Positions 42,889 through 49,296 of a stretch of 64,000 nucleotides of DNA are shown in pieces; the first letter of the stretch is position 1, and each line of letters opens with the position of its first letter. Source of the DNA: DATHBD01 sp035296325 (GTDB lineage Bacteria > Actinomycetota > Actinomycetes > Mycobacteriales > Micromonosporaceae); assembly GCA_035296325.1 (NCBI GenBank), contig DATHBD010000005.1:20255-84254 (forward strand). Direction: 5' to 3'. The position numbers and the translations under genes are program-made. A model generated the notes under the pieces. The model was not told the DNA's origin, made no database searches, and saw nothing but the letters and a program-made list of their open reading frames with translations.

Positions 42889-43389
42889 ATGGTCTTCTGG
42901 TCTGAGTTCTCTGCCGCCGCGCCCGACGTGGCCCGCGCCGTCCGCGCCCTGCTGTGCCAGTACGGTCCGGGGCTGGGATATCTGGCGACGGTGCGCCCGG
43001 ATGGCGCCCCGCGCATCCATCCCGTGTCACCGGTCATCGCGGACGGCGGGCTGTTCTGCTTCCTCCTGGACTCGCCGAAGCGCCGAGACCTGCAGCGGGA
43101 CGGCCGCTACGCGCTGCACGCCTACCCGGCCGAGACGTCCGACGACGAGGCGTCCCTTTCCGGGCTCGCCTGGCCGGTGACCGACGCGGCTCGACGGCGA
43201 CGGGTGGCCGAGGCCGTCCGCGCAGCGCCCCGGGTGGACTGGCAGCTTTTCGAGTTGACGGTGGAGGTTGCGCTCGTCGTGCGCCGGCGCGACGAGCTGG
43301 GCGGGCTGGGGGCGGCGGGCCGCGCCGGGCTGCCGGTCGAGCGCCTGGTCTGGCGGGACGAGTCCCGTCTGCTGCAGCGGGTGTCCTGA
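42889..43389 (+). CDS. Pyridoxamine 5'-phosphate oxidase-like flavin protein
   Basis: 166 residues from ATG 42889; a GTG at 42883 is equally possible and neither has a clear ribosome site, suggesting a leaderless mRNA. The split-barrel fold is indicated by LGYLATVRPDGAPRIHPVSP, FLLDSPKRRDLQRDGRYALH and a C-terminal FELTVEVALVV strand. Such proteins bind FMN, F420 or heme; the substrate is unknown. Its start is almost in contact with the LexA-like box, so it may be SOS-regulated. Confidence 0.82.
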   Translation: MVFWSEFSAAAPDVARAVRALLCQYGPGLGYLATVRPDGAPRIHPVSPVIADGGLFCFLLDSPKRRDLQRDGRYALHAYPAETSDDEASLSGLAWPVTDAARRRRVAEAVRAAPRVDWQLFELTVEVALVVRRRDELGGLGAAGRAGLPVERLVWRDESRLLQRVS

Positions 43390-43439
43390 CCCGTTGGTGC
43401 GGGGGGAGTCGGGATTCGGTAGAGTGGGTGCCGCTCCCC

Positions 43440-43513
43440 GCGGGTGTAGTTCAATGGCAGAACATCAGCTTCCCAAGCTGACAGTGAGGGTTCGATTCCC
43501 TTCACCCGCTCCA
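43440..43513 (+). tRNA. tRNA-Gly (anticodon CCC)
   Basis: 74 bases with encoded CCA. The acceptor GCGGGTG pairs with CACCCGC, the anticodon loop TTCCCAA lies between TCAGC and GCTGA giving CCC, and the T-loop is TTCGATT. It reads GGG. Accessory-looking genes follow, but I found no second copy of its 3' end in the window. Confidence 0.95.
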
Positions 43514-43569
43514 GTGCCGGCACGAAGCCAGACCAGGGTGGCGTAACGGCTGGCCAGCTGAAGCAAGCG

Positions 43570-44139
43570 CTACGTGCCTGATCGGCTACCAGCGACGGGG
43601 CTGATCAGGTCGTCAATGGCGAGGTCCGTTGCGGCGTACGGCACGGGGATGCGTTCCCCATGACGGTACTCAACCCGCGTCCGGTAGCCCGTCGAGATCG
43701 GGTCGGTGTGCACATAGATCGCCTCTTGGGTGATCACCCAGTAGGTCGGGTAGCCGGCCTGACCGTAAAGTTTGACCTTGACGTTGAGATCTTGGATCGT
43801 GGTCTCGTCGGCGACTTCGACGACGAGCAGAACATCGGAAGCGTCCCAGACTGACAGTCTCGATCCGAGGGTCCCGATCGGCTCGGCGTTGGCCCGGCGC
43901 ACCCAGCAATCAGGGTCGGGGAGCGACCCCCCGGTGGGTAGGGTCGAAGTGGTCACCCGCGCCTCGGATCGCGGCAGGAGCGCCAGAAGTTGGCCGACCG
44001 CATCACCGTGCCAGGAACCGATCACCACTGGCCAGATCTCCCCGTCAATGAGTTCCACCCGGTGGTCGAACGCTCCCGCTTCCCAGGCGCGGATGAACTC
44101 GCTCTGGCTCCAACGGTAGGCGAGCGCGGGCTGGGTCAT
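43570..44139 (-). CDS. Uma2 family (PD-(D/E)XK-like) protein
   Basis: 189 residues. The Uma2/DUF820 pattern is visible: VELIDGEIWPVVIGSWHGDAV, LPDPDCWVRR, DVLLVVEVADET and LNVKVKLYGQAGYPTYWVI. The D/E-x-V/K positions fit the nuclease fold. Members are abundant, poorly understood putative endonucleases, frequent in cyanobacteria and actinobacteria and often found in variable regions. It lies 56 bp past tRNA-Gly. Confidence 0.85.
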   Translation of the reverse strand: MTQPALAYRWSQSEFIRAWEAGAFDHRVELIDGEIWPVVIGSWHGDAVGQLLALLPRSEARVTTSTLPTGGSLPDPDCWVRRANAEPIGTLGSRLSVWDASDVLLVVEVADETTIQDLNVKVKLYGQAGYPTYWVITQEAIYVHTDPISTGYRTRVEYRHGERIPVPYAATDLAIDDLISPVAGSRSGT

Positions 44140-44274
44140 GGGTTCGAGCCTAACGCCTCGGCCCGATTCCGGAGCGACGTCGCTGACCCGTACCTCACCG
44201 GGAAGCCCCCCGTTCCGGTGCCAACCTGCTCGGGCTCCAAGCCGTCCAGCATCGCCACGCCATCCGTTGATGCC

Positions 44275-45552
44275 TTACCGGCCGACCGTGCCTTCGTCGC
44301 CCTGGGAGGTCCACGCCCGCCAGAGCGCACTGATCGGCACGGCCCGCATGCCGGCACCGAAATTCAGCGCGTTCTCCCCGCAGTACAGGACGTACCCGCC
44401 GACAAACCGATCTCCGAGGCGTCGCTGCAACACCCCCAGCCCACGGAAGTCGTCGGCACGGACCGTCTCACTTGCCTTGACCTCCACGCCGACGATCCGG
44501 CCGTCGGACGCCTCAATCAGCGCGTCAACCTCGTACTGATCCCGATCGCGGTAGTGGAATAGTTGGGCTTGTACCTGCGACCAGGTGAGCTGGCGGGCGA
44601 GCTCACCAAGGACGAAGTTCTCCAGCAGGCCGCCGACCGCGTTCGACTGCCCCGACGCCAATGTGCCGTTCAGGTGGGCGGCGAGTCCTGAGTCGACGAA
44701 TATCAGCTTGGCCTTGGCCACCGCACGACTGGCTGCGCCCGACGTCCAGCCCGGGATGGTCCGGACGACGAAGATCGTTTCCAGGATGTCGAGATAGTGA
44801 GCCACCGTCTTGGCGTGGAGTGCGAGCGCGCCGGCAAGGCGCTCCACGGTAAGGAGGCCGCCGGCCTGCCCGGCAAGGAGCGCCAAGAGGCGCCGTAGCT
44901 CGCTGATCCGGCTGATCTCGGCAACTTGCTGGACATCCCGGACGATGAGGTCTGACACGTACGAGTCAAAGAAGCGCCGCCGGCGCGCCGGGCTGTCACG
45001 GCGTACCGCTTCCGGATAGCCGCCACGCGCCACCCGGTCAAGGTAATCGCGCTTTCGCATCGCACACGGTCCGCTGGGTGGGGTTCCTTCTTCGAATACC
45101 GCGTCGACAAACCCATCCGTCTGATCGTCAATTTCGCCCTGCGACAGTGGCCACAACTCGATTGTCTCGGCCCGGCCGACAAGTGCGTCGGGAAGTGCGC
45201 GCAGCGCCAGCAGTCGCGCTGAGCCGGTGAGCAGGAATCTCCCTGGCCGAGGATCACGGTCAACCTCGTGCTTGATCGCCAGCCAAAGGTCCGGGACTCG
45301 TTGCACTTCGTCGACAAACAGAAGTCCGTCATGGCGGACGAATGCCGTCGGGTCGCTCTGGGCCGCCGCCCGCGTCGCCACATCGTCGAGAAACCGGGCG
45401 GAACCATCCGGCCGATGACGGAGCACCGTCTCGGCGAGCGTGCTCTTGCCGACCTGACGGGCGCCGTTCAGCACCACGACCCGGGTGTCCCCCAGGGCGT
45501 CCAGCACCTGCGGGAACGCTCGCCGGGCCACCAGGCTGGTGCGGGACGCCAT
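44275..45552 (-). CDS. AAA ATPase with DUF4143
   Basis: 425 residues. Walker A GARQVGKST (K36), Walker B LLFVDEVQRVPDLW and sensor LLTGSARLL, followed by a winged-helix-like middle and DUF4143 (LIFVDSGLAAHLNG, ENFVLGELARQLTW and the nuclease-like EVDALIEASDGRIVGVEVKA). This family is widespread and its function is not settled; the C-terminal E-D-x-x-K arrangement suggests a PD-(D/E)XK-type domain. An array of 23-bp repeats lies directly before the start codon. Confidence 0.88.
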   Translation of the reverse strand: MASRTSLVARRAFPQVLDALGDTRVVVLNGARQVGKSTLAETVLRHRPDGSARFLDDVATRAAAQSDPTAFVRHDGLLFVDEVQRVPDLWLAIKHEVDRDPRPGRFLLTGSARLLALRALPDALVGRAETIELWPLSQGEIDDQTDGFVDAVFEEGTPPSGPCAMRKRDYLDRVARGGYPEAVRRDSPARRRRFFDSYVSDLIVRDVQQVAEISRISELRRLLALLAGQAGGLLTVERLAGALALHAKTVAHYLDILETIFVVRTIPGWTSGAASRAVAKAKLIFVDSGLAAHLNGTLASGQSNAVGGLLENFVLGELARQLTWSQVQAQLFHYRDRDQYEVDALIEASDGRIVGVEVKASETVRADDFRGLGVLQRRLGDRFVGGYVLYCGENALNFGAGMRAVPISALWRAWTSQGDEGTVGR

Positions 45553-45570
45553 GGGCCCAGCCTACCGGTC

Positions 45571-45657
45571 ACTCCAGGTCTGCCGAAGGGCTGACTCCAG
45601 ATCTGCCGAAGCATGCACTCCAGGTCTGCCGATGCCCCCGCGCCAGGTCTGCGGTGC
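45571..45657 (-). repeat. 23-bp tandem repeat array upstream of DUF4143 ATPase
   Basis: Three full units at 45571-45593, 45594-45616 and 45617-45639 and a degenerate fourth (45640-45657). On the + strand each full unit starts ACTCCAG(G/A)TCTGCCGA; the last seven bases vary. The array lies 18 bp upstream of the ATPase start on the minus strand. Regular spacing of just over two helical turns suggests binding sites rather than coding repeats. Confidence 0.75.
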
Positions 45658-45781
45658 TTTCGCCGCCGGGTGACCCGGTCGCAGACGTTGCGTTCGGTAC
45701 CGATGCTGCCCCGCTCACGACGCCGGTTGACCGGCCGCATTACTGCCATTCCCGGCAGGGAAACGGGTCACCAGGGCACCT

Positions 45782-45949
45782 GTGCGGCCGATCGGCCCGA
45801 CACCAAACGGCCGGATGTTCAGTAAGCGTGGCACGACTTACCAGGTGGCGGCTGAGGTTCACTACGCCGGCGGCGCACTCGAAACCGCCTACTTGAGCCT
45901 CGACGAAGAGGATGCCGGCTTTCGAATCTGCGGGGAGCCACCCATTTAG
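45782..45949 (+). CDS. Possible 55-residue protein
   Basis: A GTG-initiated frame encodes MRPIGPTPNGRMFSKRGTTY followed by QVAAEVHYAGGALETAYLSL and an acidic end with DEEDAGF. The mixed, acidic composition looks protein-like and differs from antisense frames nearby, but the ribosome site (CAGGG) is weak. It could be a small orphan gene or a remnant of a longer one. No homologue is recognised. The rest of 45553-46054 holds only the repeat array. Confidence 0.35.
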   Translation: MRPIGPTPNGRMFSKRGTTYQVAAEVHYAGGALETAYLSLDEEDAGFRICGEPPI

Positions 45950-46054
45950 AAAACAGCGACATCTTCGGCCCTGCGGCGGTCCTCCCGGGTCGGCCGGTGC
46001 CGCGGCCGCGCCGTAGGCTCGCGGAGTTGTCTCTTCCATCGTAGGAGCCGGTCC

Positions 46055-46381
46055 ATGAGCGTGTTGATCGCTTTCAGTGTGACGCCGCTCGGCGTTGGGG
46101 AGGCCGTCGGCGAGATCGTCGCCGAGGCGGTGCGTGTGGTGCGGGAATCCGGGCTGCCCAACGAGACCAACGCCATGTTCACCACGGTGGAGGGTGACGA
46201 CTGGGATCAGGTGATGGCGGTGGTGACCCGCGCGGTGCAGGCGGTGGCGGCCCGCGCGCCCCGGGTCAGTACCGTGATCAAGGCCGACTACCGACCATCG
46301 GCGACGGACGCCCTGCACACCAAGGTCACCACGGTCGAGCGGCATCTGGCCGGACCGGACGCAACGGTCGACCACTCGTAA
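46055..46381 (+). CDS. Thiamine-binding protein, MTH1187/YkoF type
   Basis: 108 residues, ATG with AGGAG eight bases upstream. VLIAFSVTPLGVGEAVGEIV, GLPNETNAMFTTVEGDDWDQV and the STVIKADYRPS strand match the MTH1187 small ferredoxin-like fold. YkoF-related proteins bind thiamine or its precursors. It is not linked to thi genes here. Confidence 0.82.
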   Translation: MSVLIAFSVTPLGVGEAVGEIVAEAVRVVRESGLPNETNAMFTTVEGDDWDQVMAVVTRAVQAVAARAPRVSTVIKADYRPSATDALHTKVTTVERHLAGPDATVDHS

Positions 46382-46524
46382 GTGCGTCCAAAGTAGCGGA
46401 CCGTACCAGCATGAACACATAGACAGACTTTGTCGCCGGGGCGGGTGGCGGCGATAATGAGGAAACAATCCGGCATCGTGATGGCCCGTTGGCCGCACGG
46501 TGCCGCCGCCATGAAGGGCCCGCC

Positions 46525-47661
46525 ATGCCAGGACTGCCCCGACGCGGGGCGCTTCGGCGCCGCTGCGGTGCCCTCGCGGCTGCGCTGAGTCTACTGTGGA
46601 CTCTCGCGGCGGCGCAGGCGCCGGCGCTGGCGGCGCCGAGCGCGGCGGTCCGGGTCAGCGCGGCGGATGTCGAGATCGGACCGACGTACTGGCAGGGTGG
46701 CGCCGGTGCGACCACGACGGTCGTGATCACGGTGACCAATCCGGGCAGCGCCGTACGGGACGTGCAGGGGACGTACACGTTGCCGCCCGGCGTCCGGCGG
46801 ACCGGCACGACCGGCGGCGGTGGCTGTGCCCACCTGCCACCGCAGGGGTTCCGCTGCACCTTCCCGCCCGGGGCGCAGAGTGGCACCCTCAGCGTGCGGG
46901 TGGTCCTCGAACCCGACGCCTGGCGCCTCGGCCCGCTCACCGGAGCGCTCTCGGCGACCGTCGGCGGGGTCGTGACCACCGACTCGTACACCCTCATCCT
47001 GCCGCCCGGGCCGCCGAGCAACGAGATCATGACGGCTGTCGAGAATGTCACGCTCCGGCCGGCAGTGGCCGCCTCGCCGGAGTTCACCACGATGACGGTG
47101 CGGGTGGCGAACGCCGCCGGCGTGGACGCGACGGGCGCGCTGGAGATCGTCACGCCGGCCGGACTGGACCTTGTCTACTTCCCGGTCGGCTGCATCGGTC
47201 ACCGGGAGCTCTCCCCGACCCGGGACCGCTGCGAACTGGGCACGGTCAAGACCGACGGTGAGACGCTGCTGATCTTCAAGCTGCGGGTCGAGGCGTCGGC
47301 TCGCTCTGCCGTGCCGGGGATCGGCGTCGTCTACGGCATCCTTGCTCCGGCCGGCCGGCCCGTGCTGACCAGTCAGGCCACCTACCGGATGCTGGCCGGC
47401 ACGACGGACGCGGGCTCGGCAAACGGGACCGTTGCGCCGAGCCCCGCATTGAACGGCTCAGGGGCGAACGGCTCAGGGCCGAACGGCTCAGCGTCGGCCG
47501 CACCGGCCGCACCCGGCACCAAGGTCGCGGCGCGGCGTGACGACGTGTCCAGCAAGCCCCTGGACGCCGGGTGGATTGTCGGCTCACTGGTCGGCCTGGT
47601 CGTCCTCGCCGGGGTGGTCGTGGTGCTCTCGCTGCGTCGGCGGATGCAGAGCGACCTGTGA
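46525..47661 (+). CDS. Secreted, membrane-anchored surface protein
   Basis: 378 residues from ATG 46525 (AAGGG seven bases upstream). Signal peptide to about residue 37 (AQAPALA-AP). Two beta-sandwich-like (DUF11-type) domains follow: about 50-170 (TTTVVITVTNPGSAVRDVQG) and 180-300 (FTTMTVRVANAAGVDATGAL), each with Cys pairs. A Ser/Gly/Asn-rich spacer (NGSGANGSGPNGS) precedes a C-terminal helix (IVGSLVGLVVLAGVVVVL) and an RRRMQ stop-transfer tail. No LPxTG-type sorting motif is visible, so anchoring is by the helix. Confidence 0.8.
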   Translation: MPGLPRRGALRRRCGALAAALSLLWTLAAAQAPALAAPSAAVRVSAADVEIGPTYWQGGAGATTTVVITVTNPGSAVRDVQGTYTLPPGVRRTGTTGGGGCAHLPPQGFRCTFPPGAQSGTLSVRVVLEPDAWRLGPLTGALSATVGGVVTTDSYTLILPPGPPSNEIMTAVENVTLRPAVAASPEFTTMTVRVANAAGVDATGALEIVTPAGLDLVYFPVGCIGHRELSPTRDRCELGTVKTDGETLLIFKLRVEASARSAVPGIGVVYGILAPAGRPVLTSQATYRMLAGTTDAGSANGTVAPSPALNGSGANGSGPNGSASAAPAAPGTKVAARRDDVSSKPLDAGWIVGSLVGLVVLAGVVVVLSLRRRMQSDL

Positions 47662-47712
47662 CCGGCGGGCCTGCGGCCGGGCGGGTGCCGGGACGGCATG
47701 CGGCCGCGCGGG

Positions 47713-47973
47713 TCAGTGGCCCGGCCCGGCGTTCCACGACCGGCGCTTCGCCGGAGTCGGCTTGGCGGCGTTGGTCATCCGCTGCACCTCTGCGCGGCCG
47801 ACGGCTCTGGTCCAGTCGGGGCTGACCCCGCGCCAGTGCAGTCCACCGGTGGCCACGGCTCGGGACAGCGCCTCGCTGGGCTTCTTGTGATCCGGGCGAC
47901 CGCGACGTGGCGACGCCTCGCCGGGTTTGGCGATGCGGACCAGCAGGGCGCGGAGCGTGCTGACGAGCGTCAA
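47713..47973 (-). CDS. Small basic hypothetical protein
   Basis: 86 residues from a TTG at 47973 with GGAGG five bases upstream, which strongly supports the start. Lys/Arg-rich with KPGEASPRRGRPDHKKPSEA and LHWRGVSPDWTRAVGR; no membrane segment. No family is named. It is convergent with the surface protein and divergent from the dehydrogenase. Confidence 0.6.
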   Translation of the reverse strand: MTLVSTLRALLVRIAKPGEASPRRGRPDHKKPSEALSRAVATGGLHWRGVSPDWTRAVGRAEVQRMTNAAKPTPAKRRSWNAGPGH

Positions 47974-48157
47974 GGAAACCTCCGGGACAGCGAAGTGGAC
48001 CCTGTCGATGCTGCCTCGCGATCGTCGCGTCCGGGAACGGGCAGACGGCCGACCCGGGACGGGTGGGAATTCCCACCGGAACGAAGCGGCGTCGGATCAC
48101 CCGTAACCTCGGTTGACGAGCGTCGAACTTCTCGCAGAGGTAACCGGAGGGCTAGCG

Positions 48158-49183
48158 ATGGCGGAGCGGAGTATGCGCGTCTCGGTGTTGGAGGGCGTCG
48201 GTCGGATCAGCCTGCAGGAGCGGCCGGTGCCGCGGCCGGGTCCGCACGAGGTGCTGGTCCGGGTCGATGCCGTCGGCACCTGCGGCTCCGACGTCCACTA
48301 CTACGAGCACGGTCGGATCGGCCCGTTCATCGTGAAGTCGCCGCTGGTACTCGGGCACGAGCCGGCCGGGACGGTGGTGGCCGGCCCCCGCGCCGGCCGG
48401 CACGCGCCGGGCCAGCGGGTGTCGATCGAGCCCGGCGTGCCGGACTTCACCTGCGCGCAGTGTCGCGCCGGGCGGTACAACCTCTGTCCGCAGATGCGCT
48501 TCTTCGGCACGCCACCCATCGACGGCGCCTTCTGCGAGTACGTGGTGATCCACGAGGAGTTCGCGTACGCCGTACCGGATTCCCTGTCCGACAACGCCGC
48601 CGCCCTGATCGAACCGCTGTCGGTCGGGGTCTGGGCGTGCCGCAAGGCGCGGGTCGGCCCGGGGTCGCGGGTGCTGGTCACCGGCGCCGGGCCGATCGGG
48701 CTGGTGTGCCTGCAGGCGGCGCTCGCCTGCGGCGCCTCCTCCGTGGTGGTGAGCGACGTCAACCCGCGTCGGCTCGCGCTGGCCCGTGATCTCGGGGCGA
48801 CCGAGACGTTGGACGTCCGGGACACCAACGTCGAGGAGGCTGACCTCGGGCCGGACGTGCTGCTGGAGTGCTCCGGGTTCACGCCCACCATCGGGTCGGC
48901 GATCCGGGCGGTGCGGCGCGCCGGGCGGGTCGTCCTGATCGGGATGGGCGGCGACGAGATCCCGTTGCCGCTGGCGCACGTCCAGACGCACGAGATCGAG
49001 GTCACCGGCACGTTCCGGTACGCCAACACGTGGCCGGACGCGATCGCCCTGGCATCCTCCGGTCGGGTCAACCTGGACGCACTGGTCACCGGCGAGTACG
49101 GCCTGGCGGACGTGGAGCTGGCCCTCACCGCCGGCGTACGGGATCCGGCGGCGGTGAAGGTCATCGTCCGGCCGCAGGAGTGA
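48158..49183 (+). CDS. Zinc-dependent polyol/alcohol dehydrogenase
   Basis: 341 residues from ATG 48158 (GGAGG seven bases upstream). MDR family: GTCGSDVHYYEHG and GHEPAGTV carry the catalytic zinc ligands, with IEPLSVGVWACRKA and the NAD-binding VTGAGPIGLVC. The set fits sorbitol/xylitol/threonine-type dehydrogenases. The structural-zinc loop reads DFTCAQCRAGRYNLC with only three of four cysteines; the first is Asp. The substrate is unknown and no sugar transporter is adjacent. Confidence 0.88.
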   Translation: MAERSMRVSVLEGVGRISLQERPVPRPGPHEVLVRVDAVGTCGSDVHYYEHGRIGPFIVKSPLVLGHEPAGTVVAGPRAGRHAPGQRVSIEPGVPDFTCAQCRAGRYNLCPQMRFFGTPPIDGAFCEYVVIHEEFAYAVPDSLSDNAAALIEPLSVGVWACRKARVGPGSRVLVTGAGPIGLVCLQAALACGASSVVVSDVNPRRLALARDLGATETLDVRDTNVEEADLGPDVLLECSGFTPTIGSAIRAVRRAGRVVLIGMGGDEIPLPLAHVQTHEIEVTGTFRYANTWPDAIALASSGRVNLDALVTGEYGLADVELALTAGVRDPAAVKVIVRPQE

Positions 49184-49239
49184 GGTGCGCAGGAGTGAGC
49201 TGCGCCACCGGCGGCGCCATCACGGGCGGGAACATCTGA

Positions 49240-49256
49240 TCAACCCCTGAGGTTGA
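49240..49256. promoter_or_regulatory. Inverted repeat upstream of lon
   Basis: TCAACC-CCTGA-GGTTGA, perfect 6-bp arms, 40 bp before the lon start. It matches neither the HspR HAIR operator nor the ClgR box of Streptomyces, the known regulators of actinobacterial proteolysis. It may be another repressor site. Confidence 0.35.
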
Positions 49257-49296
49257 GCCAGGCACGCTCATGATTACGCCATTACAGAGGTGCGAT

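Noticed and set aside
45571..45657. 23-bp repeats considered as a CRISPR array
   Set aside because: Units are directly adjacent with no 30-40 bp spacers, and no cas genes are present.
43490..46060. Search for a duplicated tRNA-Gly 3' end as an attachment site
   Set aside because: No second copy of the terminal ~20 bases was seen and no integrase gene is present.
49185..49296. HAIR (HspR) or ClgR site before lon
   Set aside because: Neither CTTGAG-N9-CTCAAG nor the GTTCGC/GCGAAC pattern is present; only an unrelated palindrome is.
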